A stretch of DNA of 64,000 nt. Source: Taishania pollutisoli. Its GTDB lineage: Bacteria > Bacteroidota > Bacteroidia > Flavobacteriales_D > Crocinitomicaceae. Made by a program: the position numbers and the translations under genes. Shown piece by piece: positions 29,041 through 37,343 of this stretch; position 1 is the first letter of the stretch; each line of letters starts with the position of its first letter. The notes beneath the pieces are model-generated. The model was not told the DNA's origin and did not search any database. It saw only the letters and a list, made by a program, of their open reading frames with translations. Location of the stretch: positions 186,001 through 250,000 of the forward strand of contig NZ_JACVEL010000001.1 in NCBI RefSeq assembly GCF_014518315.1, in the 5' to 3' direction.

Positions 29041-30372
29041 TTGAAAGTTATTAGAAACATATATTTGAGCAGGCTGTTCTTTCTGTTGTTTTTTGCAGGA
29101 GTGCTTTTATTTGCCTTGTCTTCGGTTGCGGAATGGTTGCTGTATCCGGCACAAATCGGCTTGTTGTCACTAATCGGACTTACACTGATCGATGCAATTC
29201 TTGTGTTCTCGTCGACTTCTCCCGTAGCATTGAAACGCCAGGTGAATGAACGCTTGAACCTGGGAGACAAGAATACGGTGAAACTGGAAGTACTCAATAC
29301 CACCAATCAGCCGATTTCCTTTCGCCTGTACGAAGGGTTTCCGGTAGAAATGCAGGAACGCAAACTGTTTTTCTCAGCGATCATCGCATCCGGAAAAAAG
29401 CGGGTATTCTCGTACGAATATATCCCCAAACAACGGGGAACTGTTCAATTCAACGATGCTTTTTTTATCATTTCATCTCTGTTTCACCTGGTTATGCGAA
29501 GACACGAAGTCCCCAGCAGTCAAACCATTGGTGTCTACCCTTCCGTGTTGCAGTTGAAGAAGTATGAATTACTTGTTTTTCATCAGCAAAAAATCAATTC
29601 AGGGATCAAGCGGTTACGGCGGCTTGGAAACAACAGTGAGTTTGAGCAAATTAAAGATTATGTGCAGGGGGACGAGGTAAAAACGATCAACTGGAAAGCG
29701 ACCAGCCGGACGGCGAACCTGATGGTCAACAAGTACCAGGAAGAAAAATCCCAAAGTGTATTCTGTGTATTGGATAAGAGTCGCTCGATGCAAATGGAAT
29801 TCGAGGGATTGTCACTGCTGGATTATTCCATCAATTCCATTCTTGTATTGAGTAACATCATGTTGAGAAATGGTGATAAAACAGGGTTGATTACATTTTC
29901 CGACAAGATGGGGATCCAACTTCCGGCTGAAAAGAGTAAAGGACAAATGCGGTTCATCATGGAAGCGTTGTACAACCAAAAAACGGAGTTTAAAGAACCC
30001 AATTACGAGTTGCTGTATCAAACCATTCGCAGAACGGTAAAGACACGGTCGTTGATCGTTCTGTTTACGAATTTTGAAACAGAAGCAGCCATGAATCGTG
30101 CCTTACCTGTCTTGCGAAAAATCAATCAAAAACATGTCTTGGTGACTGTTCTGTTTCAAAACAGCGACCTGGAAACACTAGCATTGCAAAAACCGGAAAG
30201 TATGCGGGAGATTTACCAAACCATTGTCGCAGAACAGATGTCTGAGTTAAAGTCTAAAATTGCCTTTCAATTGAAGCAAAACGGGATCCAGACAGTACTT
30301 ACACTGCCGGAAAACCTGTCCTTGCAATCCATTAATAAATACCTGGAATTAAAAGCAAAAGGAATGCTGTAG
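29041..30372 (+). CDS. DUF58 (VWA-like) protein
   Basis: 443 residues with a TTG start; the next ATG is far inside, and the beginning KVIRNIYLSRLFFLLFF is like that of other Bacteroidota DUF58 proteins. Two membrane segments (about 10-50), a beta-rich domain, then the DUF58 signature QGDEVKTINWKATSRTANLMV and a VWA-like domain with a MIDAS-type DKSRSM (VLDKSRSMQM), followed by FTNFETEAAM. The partner of MoxR; the pair is thought to mature or assemble periplasmic or membrane proteins. Confidence 0.92.
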   Translation: MKVIRNIYLSRLFFLLFFAGVLLFALSSVAEWLLYPAQIGLLSLIGLTLIDAILVFSSTSPVALKRQVNERLNLGDKNTVKLEVLNTTNQPISFRLYEGFPVEMQERKLFFSAIIASGKKRVFSYEYIPKQRGTVQFNDAFFIISSLFHLVMRRHEVPSSQTIGVYPSVLQLKKYELLVFHQQKINSGIKRLRRLGNNSEFEQIKDYVQGDEVKTINWKATSRTANLMVNKYQEEKSQSVFCVLDKSRSMQMEFEGLSLLDYSINSILVLSNIMLRNGDKTGLITFSDKMGIQLPAEKSKGQMRFIMEALYNQKTEFKEPNYELLYQTIRRTVKTRSLIVLFTNFETEAAMNRALPVLRKINQKHVLVTVLFQNSDLETLALQKPESMREIYQTIVAEQMSELKSKIAFQLKQNGIQTVLTLPENLSLQSINKYLELKAKGML

Positions 30373-30373
30373 A

Positions 30374-30673
30374 TCAGAAATTATCGATCAGATCCTTTTG
30401 TTCTTTCTCTTTTTGAATCACGTTCTTTTTAGCGGTATTCAGCAGCATCCAATACGTGACACCCACAGCGATAATTCCCGAAATCAATCCGACTACAATC
30501 ATGGAAAGCGTATCATCCAATAAACCGGGAGAGACTATTCCGATAATAAATCCGGCAATAAATTGTCCTGCAAAATAAGACAGAATGCCAATAATCACCC
30601 ATAAGGCCTTGTTCAGTTCGTGCTGTACCGCTGCGCGATAAAATAACACGCCAATAATCGCTGCTAAAATCAT
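30374..30673 (-). CDS. Small membrane protein, unknown
   Basis: 99 residues from ATG 30673; a longer version starting 12 codons upstream is possible. Three hydrophobic segments (ILAAIIGVLFY, ALWVIIGILSYFAGQFIAGFIIGIV, MIVVGLISGIIAVGVTYWMLL) and a charged C-terminus (KEKEQKDLIDNF). No family recognised. It is convergent with the DUF58 gene (1-base gap) and is separated from the response regulator by about 74 bases. Confidence 0.65.
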   Translation of the reverse strand: MILAAIIGVLFYRAAVQHELNKALWVIIGILSYFAGQFIAGFIIGIVSPGLLDDTLSMIVVGLISGIIAVGVTYWMLLNTAKKNVIQKEKEQKDLIDNF

Positions 30674-30746
30674 AATGCTAATATAACAAAAAAGAATATG
30701 CAGGAGCAATTCTTTTCATTCGTTCGGAATCTCGCAGTTATGCTCC

Positions 30747-31424
30747 CTAAATGGGAGCAATGTCTTCAATTTCAATAATGTTATTCTGCAATGCGTAAAT
30801 TACCAATCCCACCACATTTTTAGCTCCTGTTTTGGTAAATAAACTGTTTCGGTGCCCCTCTACTGTCTTTGTGGTGATAAACAACAGTTCTCCGATTTCT
30901 TTAGCGGTTTTCTGCAAGCAAATCAGTTTCAGCACGTCGACTTCCCGTTTTGACAATTCAGATTCGTCATTCAATGCCGGTTTGGGGGATTTGGAAGAAA
31001 TTTGCTCGCGTACTTTCGCTACCTGGTCATCGGTGAAATAAATTCCCTGGTGGTGTACGGTATTAATAATCTGTCGCAGGTGATCCGGGGAGATTTCCTT
31101 GGGAACAAATGCCGCTGCTCCTGTTTTGAACAGAAATCCCATAAATGAATCCTGGTAAAAAGAAGAGATGACAATGATTTTAATTGCCGGAAAGTGAACT
31201 TTCAGGTGTTGAATGGTATCGATACCGTTCATTCCTTTCATTTTCAAATCGAGCAGCAATACTTGCGGAATAATGGCATCGGGTCGGTTGAGTTGTTCGA
31301 TCAGTTCTTCTCCGTCGGAAGCTGTAAACAGGATATCATATGTCCCTGAATTTCCCAAAAAGTCTTTCAGAAGCTGAGAAATCAACTTATCATCATCGGT
31401 TATTGCAACAGATATTTTTTCCAT
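30747..31424 (-). CDS. NarL/FixJ-type response regulator
   Basis: 225 residues. The receiver domain (1-125) has the acidic pocket D10-D12, phosphoacceptor D59 in LLLDLKMKG, and the conserved Lys in FVPKEISPD. A LuxR-type HTH follows (about 155-215: SELSKREVDVLKLI, KEIGELLFITTKTVEGH). The last gene of a leftward operon with its histidine kinase (11-base gap). It is a paralogue of the regulator at the right end of the window. Confidence 0.93.
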   Translation of the reverse strand: MEKISVAITDDDKLISQLLKDFLGNSGTYDILFTASDGEELIEQLNRPDAIIPQVLLLDLKMKGMNGIDTIQHLKVHFPAIKIIVISSFYQDSFMGFLFKTGAAAFVPKEISPDHLRQIINTVHHQGIYFTDDQVAKVREQISSKSPKPALNDESELSKREVDVLKLICLQKTAKEIGELLFITTKTVEGHRNSLFTKTGAKNVVGLVIYALQNNIIEIEDIAPI

Positions 31425-31435
31425 ACAGTTTGAAT

Positions 31436-32185
31436 TTACAGGTGAAAAACAAAAATTGAAACCGTTCCGTTCCGTCCCGATTTCACTTTATAAACACCAT
31501 TCAGATACATCACTCTCAATTCAATATTTTTTAATCCCAATCCTTTCGGTCCCTGCTGCGCATCAAATCCTTTCCCGTTATCCCGCAGGACGATACAGAC
31601 ATTCTTTGTTGTCACCTTCAAACCGATAAAAATTCCGGTTGCAGCAGCGTGTTTGTAGGTATTTGTCAACAACTCCTGTATGATTCGTGTAATCTGAAGT
31701 TTTAATTCACTCGAAGGGGCAGCAGTTGATAAAATCCGTTTGTAAAACGAAATAGAAAAGTGACTGTTCCAGGCACTGAGGATATTCACGACCACGTCTT
31801 CCAATTCCATGAACTCAAGCATCGGGGGACTTAAATCATGTGAGATTCTCCGTGCTTCCGTAATGCTTTCTTCCAGGATTGCGTCCGATTGTCGGGCATC
31901 GTATTGCAGTTGGTTTTTCAGGCGCAGCGCGGTCAGTTTGCCGATCAGAGAATCGTGCAAATCCGCGGCAATCCTGTTTCGTTCCCGTTCCTGGACGATG
32001 ACACTTGTTTCGATTAATTTACGCTGGTAATCCAATTTCAGCTGTGATGCCTGTAACTGGCTTTCAACTTGTTTCTTAAAATTGACATAAACAAGTTTGA
32101 TGATTGAAAACGTAAGAATGGCAACCGCGACAAATGCGATGATTATCCACGTCGCAATTGTTTTTGCTTCGAGCCATTTTTCCAT
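31436..32185 (-). CDS. Histidine kinase, HisKA_3 (NarX/DesK-like)
   Basis: 249 residues from ATG 32185 (an upstream ATG at 32239 would lengthen the overlap with the preceding gene to 97 bases). One membrane segment (about 12-33) is followed by a coiled dimerisation region and the HisKA_3 motif ERNRIAADLHDSLIG with phosphoacceptor H77. The HATPase_c domain has the N box (QELLTNTYKHA), LRDNGKGFD and GLGLKNIE. There is no periplasmic sensor domain, so sensing may come from the membrane protein encoded just upstream, whose gene overlaps this start by 43 bases. Confidence 0.9.
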   Translation of the reverse strand: MEKWLEAKTIATWIIIAFVAVAILTFSIIKLVYVNFKKQVESQLQASQLKLDYQRKLIETSVIVQERERNRIAADLHDSLIGKLTALRLKNQLQYDARQSDAILEESITEARRISHDLSPPMLEFMELEDVVVNILSAWNSHFSISFYKRILSTAAPSSELKLQITRIIQELLTNTYKHAAATGIFIGLKVTTKNVCIVLRDNGKGFDAQQGPKGLGLKNIELRVMYLNGVYKVKSGRNGTVSIFVFHL

Positions 32186-32805
32186 ATCTCTATAAGTATG
32201 AATGTATACAACAAGATCGTCAATAACAGATGAACGCACCAGAAATAAAACTTAAAGGATTCGGGCACATTAATCAGGAAGTTAACCGGTAGAAAGAAAA
32301 TCAGGCTGACGGAAAAATAAATAATGAATACTGAATTGTATTTCAATAAAGCAGGATCAATCTGCTCTTTTTTCAAAATTTCAAATAAAAAGTCAATCGC
32401 CATCAACAGAATCACAAACGAGCTCAAGGTCTTGGAATACATCTGAAATTCTTCCGGTGTAACTTGAAAAAGCAGGTACACCTCACTTAAAATATATACA
32501 GCCGCTCCGGCTGTCAGGAGCACATGTTTAACCCTGTTTCTGCCAAAAAAGAATTTTCGGTAAAAAGCAGAGAAGAAGAGCAACTCCAGCAAACTGAATA
32601 CGACAAAAAAGATCAGGTTATTACCCATCAATGCTCCGGCAAAACGGCTGGCGATATCCGTAACGAGGCAGATTCCCATGTACAACAGAAAGTACCTGTA
32701 TCTGGATTGTAAAAAAGGATAATAATACACCCCGAGAATCAGCCCCAGTGACAGTATCACAGGGGCCAGGGACGTCAATAAACTCAACAGCCTGAAAAAG
32801 CTCAT
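32143..32805 (-). CDS. Multi-pass membrane protein, possible sensor partner
   Basis: 220 residues with about seven hydrophobic segments spread over the whole length (for example LLSLLTSLAPVILSLGLI, FFVVFSLLELLFFSAFY, FYFWCVHLLLTILLYTFIL). Short basic C-terminal tail (GSKQKQLRRG). No family recognised beyond similar Bacteroidota membrane proteins found next to HisKA_3 kinases. Its overlap with the kinase gene suggests a role as membrane input module for the kinase; this is inference. Confidence 0.75.
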   Translation of the reverse strand: MSFFRLLSLLTSLAPVILSLGLILGVYYYPFLQSRYRYFLLYMGICLVTDIASRFAGALMGNNLIFFVVFSLLELLFFSAFYRKFFFGRNRVKHVLLTAGAAVYILSEVYLLFQVTPEEFQMYSKTLSSFVILLMAIDFLFEILKKEQIDPALLKYNSVFIIYFSVSLIFFLPVNFLINVPESFKFYFWCVHLLLTILLYTFILIEIWKNGSKQKQLRRG

Positions 32806-32812
32806 GCAAGGT

Positions 32813-33457
32813 TTAATTTTCGCTACCTAAAAAATCACCCGTTAACAAATAAAAACTGCTCATAGGAGCAAAATCAAACGGGGGAACAGGCCGCACCACA
32901 TCATAAAACACCTTGTGAACAGCTTCGTATTCAACTGTCACCAAATCTGCGACACGGTTATCCGGCGCATCTTCTTTGTCTTTCAGGGCAAAAAATGTTT
33001 CGTATTTAACATCTGTCTGAACATAAGATGCCGGCATGTTATACGCCATAAACATTCCTGTTGCGCTTTTCATTTGAATCTTCGCCCAATCGAGACGATT
33101 TTTTGCCCAGCTTTCAATTCTGTGTAGTGCTTCTTTCTCCGGAATTGTATCCGGGGGAGTATTTGAAAGCTGCCCCAGCGGACATTGGATAATTGCATCG
33201 TAAAGTTCTTTTTTACTATCCTGTTTCTTGTCTTTGTCTTCCGAAATAAGAAAAATGTAACATGCATTTGTTTCAGGATGAACGCCCGGATAAACGTGAA
33301 AGTTTTCTACTTGTTCAGGATTGCTTTTCTGAAAAACATAAGAGGGGGCCGCATTCAGGAACATTTTAACTCCTTCATAAGTCGTTCTGATTTTCTCCCA
33401 GTTTTTAATGCAATCACTTATTTCCGTTAAGGAGAGAGGCGTAGTACTTAATTTCAT
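32813..33457 (-). CDS. Unknown soluble protein, first gene of the two-component operon
   Basis: 214 residues, no signal peptide or membrane segment. Recognisable features are only compositional: NWEKIRTTYEGVKMF at the N-terminus, VHPETNACYIFLISEDKDKK, and a Pro-rich C-terminus (VVRPVPPFDFAPMSSFYL). It lies 7 bases before the membrane-protein gene and is divergent from the eCIS locus. It could be an adaptor or input protein of the two-component system. No function is claimed. Confidence 0.7.
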   Translation of the reverse strand: MKLSTTPLSLTEISDCIKNWEKIRTTYEGVKMFLNAAPSYVFQKSNPEQVENFHVYPGVHPETNACYIFLISEDKDKKQDSKKELYDAIIQCPLGQLSNTPPDTIPEKEALHRIESWAKNRLDWAKIQMKSATGMFMAYNMPASYVQTDVKYETFFALKDKEDAPDNRVADLVTVEYEAVHKVFYDVVRPVPPFDFAPMSSFYLLTGDFLGSEN

Positions 33458-33507
33458 AGTTTGGATTATTGATGTTAATAAATCTAAGTAATTTCAATCG
33501 TGCCAAA

Positions 33508-33542
33508 GTTAAAATTTTAAAAGGAAAAGTTAAAATTTTAAA
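33508..33542. promoter_or_regulatory. Two 14-bp palindromic boxes, 21 bases apart
   Basis: GTTAAAATTTTAAA occurs at 33508-33521 and again at 33529-33542. Each holds the perfect palindrome TTAAAATTTTAA, and the period of 21 bases (two DNA turns) places them on one helix face, as expected for a cooperative dimeric DNA-binding protein. They lie about 50-85 bases upstream of the leftward operon start and 200 bases before the eCIS. Confidence 0.5.
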
Positions 33543-33655
33543 CATAAAAATACCCAGTATCAAGATTTTAGTACTGCGAATAGCACATAATTAGTTTGTT
33601 AAATCCCGATTAAATTTTGTCTCTGTCAAAAATAACAGGCTGACAGGGTAAACAC

Positions 33656-33689
33656 TCATTTTACAAAATCAGGTATTTCCTCCCTCAGC
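33656..33689. promoter_or_regulatory. Left copy of a conserved element flanking the eCIS locus
   Basis: On the minus strand the site reads GCTGAGGGAGGAAATACCTG, continuing with ATTTTGTAAAAT. A related site in the opposite orientation lies at 58325-58361. Both include a CAGGT/ACCTG pair around a TTTTAYAAAAT core. It is 58 bases before the ATG of the first eCIS gene; a weak -7-like CATTTTTG is at 33708-33715. Confidence 0.5.
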
Positions 33690-33746
33690 CATCAATCAGT
33701 TTTGATTCATTTTTGCAGAAGACTACAATCCAGAACAATTACTACG

Positions 33747-34280
33747 ATGATTTCAGCGATTCTACATAAGATCAGTACAATCCTCAATGATAATATCAAG
33801 TTATCTTTCCACCTCAAACAGGATCTTGTAAAAATACAATCTGTTGACAGCAATGCAACAGAAGGACACATTGCTATTTCAATCGCCAATATTGAACGGG
33901 ATACTTCTGCCGGAATTTCATTTAACAGGAAAAGCCTTTCTACAAGTCACAGTAGTCTCGGAAATCCATCCTGGCAGATCAATTTTTACATTCTCATCGC
34001 CGTGGTCTTTCCGAAAAAGCAATACGCCGAATCGCTCAAACTGATTGCCGAGATGCTGCGCATTTTACAAGCCAATCACATCATTTCATTTGATCAGTCC
34101 GGGGCTCAATATACACTGGAACCGGTCAATACCTCCTTCCAGGAATTATCGAATCTCTGGAGTATTTCCGGTGGTACCTACTACCCTTCTGTTCTCTGTA
34201 AAGTCAAAACATTACAAATCGATGGTGATTCCATTATGCAGTTGGATACTGCAGTTAAAGAACGGGAGATCAACTTATGA
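33747..34280 (+). CDS. eCIS cap protein, DUF4255 (Pvc16/Afp16-like)
   Basis: 177 residues from ATG 33747; the family beginning is MISAILHKISTILN, and an in-frame extension upstream is not conserved-looking. Features of the DUF4255/Pvc16 N-terminal domain: the N-terminal helix, VAISIANIERD-type strand (HIAISIANIERD), WQINFYILIAVVF and SLKLIAEMLRILQ. In Afp/PVC particles this protein closes the distal end of the tube and sheath and limits length. It is the first gene of the eCIS operon; its last 4 bases overlap the next gene. Confidence 0.85.
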   Translation: MISAILHKISTILNDNIKLSFHLKQDLVKIQSVDSNATEGHIAISIANIERDTSAGISFNRKSLSTSHSSLGNPSWQINFYILIAVVFPKKQYAESLKLIAEMLRILQANHIISFDQSGAQYTLEPVNTSFQELSNLWSISGGTYYPSVLCKVKTLQIDGDSIMQLDTAVKEREINL

Positions 34281-34954
34281 GTTCATCTGAAAGCTATACA
34301 ACCATCCTTCGGATTCGTGTCGGTCATGACTACTATGACGAACAACCGGTTCCGGTGGAATTACAACCGGAAGATCCGTATGTATTTACGAAATATAACC
34401 TGCAGTTGAAACGCACGAATAACACCTGGAACTTGTTCGGAACAGCAGCAAAAAGGGATGAGTTGAGAAGTGATTCGGAGGCGCTGGTATTTCTGATTAA
34501 ACCGACAAATCCCGCTTATCATTTCGTTTCACAGGCACTGGATGTCAATTGTCCGGATTACGAAGTACTTGAAGATGCGCTTGTGAAAAAAATTCGGATT
34601 TCCACGAAGGAGGAACTGGTCAACATCCGGATCAGCGCGGTAGCGAAGTACTACGAATACATTTTATTTCCAAAAAAACTCGAAGAGGAGCAACTTATCG
34701 AAATCATAGACGCTGCGAAACTGGTAGAATTTGAAGCGCCTCAATTTACCTTCTGGGAAAACGGAGAAAAAGTAATCCGTTGCATCAGCAAGGAAAAAAT
34801 AAACCTCAGCAGGAAAAACAAATCGCAATTCAGTCTTGTCGAACGATCAACATATGGAGAACGAATTTTGTTAAACAACATGATTATTCCTAAGCCAAAT
34901 AGTGCATCACTATACGATCCGCATCAGGCAATTACGGCTTTTTATACAGTATAA
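34277..34954 (+). CDS. Unknown eCIS protein, possible second cap or adaptor
   Basis: 225 residues, no signal peptide. Mixed alpha/beta: an N-terminal segment YTTILRIRVGHDYYDEQPVPV, then YNLQLKRTNNTWNLFGTA, an acidic helical middle and a C-terminus with YDPHQAITAFYTV. No family recognised. Position between the cap and sheath genes and ATGA coupling to the cap gene make it a structural eCIS component. In AlgoCIS, the studied eCIS of another Bacteroidota species, an extra cap adaptor sits between cap and tube; this protein is a candidate for that role by position only. Confidence 0.65.
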   Translation: MSSSESYTTILRIRVGHDYYDEQPVPVELQPEDPYVFTKYNLQLKRTNNTWNLFGTAAKRDELRSDSEALVFLIKPTNPAYHFVSQALDVNCPDYEVLEDALVKKIRISTKEELVNIRISAVAKYYEYILFPKKLEEEQLIEIIDAAKLVEFEAPQFTFWENGEKVIRCISKEKINLSRKNKSQFSLVERSTYGERILLNNMIIPKPNSASLYDPHQAITAFYTV

Positions 34955-34974
34955 TAATTAAAACCAATGAATAT

Positions 34975-36840
34975 ATGTGTGCAATGAAAACTCCCGGGGT
35001 ATACGTCGTTGAAAAAAACGCTTTCCCCAACTCCGTTGTAGAAGTGGCAACAGCAGTACCTGCATTTATCGGGTACACGGAAATCGCCAAAAACGGAAGT
35101 AAATCTCTCTTAGACACTCCCTGGCGTATCAGTTCCTTAGCGGAATATGAGCAGTACTTCGGTGGAGCTCCTAAACCCGAATTCAAACTGGAAAAAAATA
35201 GTGATCCGGATCTTATCACCAGTATTTTCGTGGATAAGGATACCGTTAAAATAACTCTAACGTTCCTCTATGGGAAACTGGCATTGGTCAAAAAAACAGT
35301 GGCGGATCTGGAGAAAATTAATGCCGCAAAAGCAAAAGATACAACCAGTGAAAAGAATTATCAACCATTAATTGACAATGCAAAAGCTAAAGTAAAGGAA
35401 GCTGTTGATTCACTTCAAGAGTTATTAAAAGTGTTCAGCGATAGCTTAACAGAGGTTTATGACGATAAAAACGTAATTGTAACAGAAACCGGAAGTTTGA
35501 TCGCCTCACTGAAGGATGACATTGCAACAACGGAGGCTGTAAAAAAGATTGATCAGGCATTCAATGAATTGTTATTAGCAATAGATATTGAATCCGTTCC
35601 ATCACAATATTATACCCTTTCCAGAGAAGACAACTACAACCTCTACTATCACCTGCGTTTTTTCTTTGCAAACGGAGGCGGGCCTTGCTACATCGTTTCT
35701 GTAGGAAAGTATGGACAGGATCTTGAAAAAGATAAACTGGAAAAAGGAATCTCCTTACTATTAAAAGAACAGGAACCAACGATTGTACTTGTTCCTGAAG
35801 CAGCTTACCTGGAAAACCCACAGGATTGCTACGACATTCAGACAGCAGTTCTGAGACATTGCGGAGGTGACATGAAAAATCGTGTAGCCATACTCGATGT
35901 TTACAAGGGACATCAGGACAGAAATCACGAGGACGGAGATGTAGTAACAAGTTTCCGGGAAGCAATCGGGACAGAATTCCTCGATTTCGGAGCCGCTTAC
36001 TATCCATGGCTGAACACCTCCATCGTTTCGGAAAACGAGATCAGTTTCAAAAATTTGCTTGGTAGTTGGGAAGCGTTGAAACCGCTGTTGAGTGTTCATT
36101 CCATCTATCTCAAATCGTATATTGCAGACCTGCAACGCGTGGTTACGGCAATTACCGATAAAAAACAAACCGATGCAAATGAAGAGATTACACTTCACAA
36201 GGTATTCTCCAAACAAAGCCCGATCTATGCATCGATCATCAAAGAAAAATTACAGCAACTGAACCTCCTTCCACCTTCCTCTGCTATGGCTGGAATTTAT
36301 ACCCTGGTCGACAGTACAAAAGAGGTCTGGAAAGCACCTGCAAACATCGGACTTTCAAATGTAATCAGCCCTACGGTAAATATTTCGCATGTCAACCAGG
36401 AAGATCTGAATGTACCGTTGAACGGAAAAGCGGTGAATGCCATCCGTTACTTTGTAGGAGAAGGAATCAAAGTATGGGGAGCACGTACACTGGACGGGAA
36501 CTCACTGGATTGGAGATACATCAATGTACGCCGTACAATGATCATGTTGGAAGAATCCATTAAAAACGCAACAAAAGCATTCGTTTTTGATCCTAACACT
36601 GCCAATACATGGGTAAGTGTCCGCAGTATGATCAACAATTTCCTCAACGGAATCTGGAAACGCGGAGGACTTGCAGGAGCAATTCCGGATGATGCGTTCA
36701 GTGTTCACATCGGACTGGGAGAAACAATGACTCCTGAAGATATACTGGAGGGAATCATGCGCATCACGGTACTGGTTGCAATTGTCCGTCCGGCGGAATT
36801 CATTGAAATCACGTTCCAGCAACAAATGCAGAAAAGCTAA
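34975..36840 (+). CDS. eCIS contractile sheath protein
   Basis: 621 residues, or 618 from an ATG at 34984. The N-terminus KTPGVYVVEKNAFPNSVVEVATAVPAFIGYTE is the sheath start shared with Afp2-4/Pvc2-4. Conserved later blocks are YNLYYHLRFFFANGGGPCYIVSVG, the core (VLVPEAAYL, DFGAAYYPWL), and the C-terminal sheath domain (SWRYINVRR-like DWRYINVRRTMIMLEESI, VRPAEFIEITFQQQM). Between about residues 75 and 205 a charged helical segment is inserted in the N-terminal region, making it longer than ordinary eCIS sheath proteins. It is the only sheath gene of the locus. Confidence 0.92.
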   Translation: MCAMKTPGVYVVEKNAFPNSVVEVATAVPAFIGYTEIAKNGSKSLLDTPWRISSLAEYEQYFGGAPKPEFKLEKNSDPDLITSIFVDKDTVKITLTFLYGKLALVKKTVADLEKINAAKAKDTTSEKNYQPLIDNAKAKVKEAVDSLQELLKVFSDSLTEVYDDKNVIVTETGSLIASLKDDIATTEAVKKIDQAFNELLLAIDIESVPSQYYTLSREDNYNLYYHLRFFFANGGGPCYIVSVGKYGQDLEKDKLEKGISLLLKEQEPTIVLVPEAAYLENPQDCYDIQTAVLRHCGGDMKNRVAILDVYKGHQDRNHEDGDVVTSFREAIGTEFLDFGAAYYPWLNTSIVSENEISFKNLLGSWEALKPLLSVHSIYLKSYIADLQRVVTAITDKKQTDANEEITLHKVFSKQSPIYASIIKEKLQQLNLLPPSSAMAGIYTLVDSTKEVWKAPANIGLSNVISPTVNISHVNQEDLNVPLNGKAVNAIRYFVGEGIKVWGARTLDGNSLDWRYINVRRTMIMLEESIKNATKAFVFDPNTANTWVSVRSMINNFLNGIWKRGGLAGAIPDDAFSVHIGLGETMTPEDILEGIMRITVLVAIVRPAEFIEITFQQQMQKS

Positions 36841-36875
36841 TTCATTCAATTAATAATCATTAAAAAACAGAAATT

Positions 36876-37325
36876 ATGGCAGGAGAAGCACAAGATAATG
36901 TATGGCCGTTGCCGAAGTTTTACTTTCAGGTAAAATTAGGAGATACGGAAGTGGCCTTCCAGGAAGTTTCCGGATTGGATATCGAAGCACAGATTATTGA
37001 GTACCGCCACGGTAACAGCAAAGAGTTTTCGACTATTAAAATGCCCGGAATCAAAAAGTCAGGAAACGTAACGCTGAAAAAAGGTGTGTTCGTGAAAGAC
37101 AATGCGTTCTGGGATTGGTTCAGTCAAATCAACATGAATACCATTGAACGGAAAACCGTTGTCATCAGCTTGCTGGACGAAGGCGGAAATCCGACAATGG
37201 TCTGGACACTTAACAATGCATGGCCGACTAAAATTACCGGGACAGATATGAAGTCGGATGGTAATGAAGTCGCTGTAGAAACCATAGAGGTCGCACACGA
37301 AGGTCTCACAATCGCAAATAGTTAA
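36876..37325 (+). CDS. eCIS inner tube protein (Pvc1/gp19-like)
   Basis: 149 residues. Signatures of the phage T4 gp19/Hcp-like tube family: FYFQVKLGDTEVAFQEVSGLDIEAQIIEYRHG (split over the N-terminus), a central GNVTLKKGVF, and a C-terminal strand ETIEVAHEGLTI. The protein should stack as hexameric rings inside the sheath and hold cargo. The gene follows the sheath with a 35-base gap and is followed by a second, divergent tube protein. Confidence 0.93.
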   Translation: MAGEAQDNVWPLPKFYFQVKLGDTEVAFQEVSGLDIEAQIIEYRHGNSKEFSTIKMPGIKKSGNVTLKKGVFVKDNAFWDWFSQINMNTIERKTVVISLLDEGGNPTMVWTLNNAWPTKITGTDMKSDGNEVAVETIEVAHEGLTIANS

Positions 37326-37343
37326 AATAGATAAAAAAAGAAG

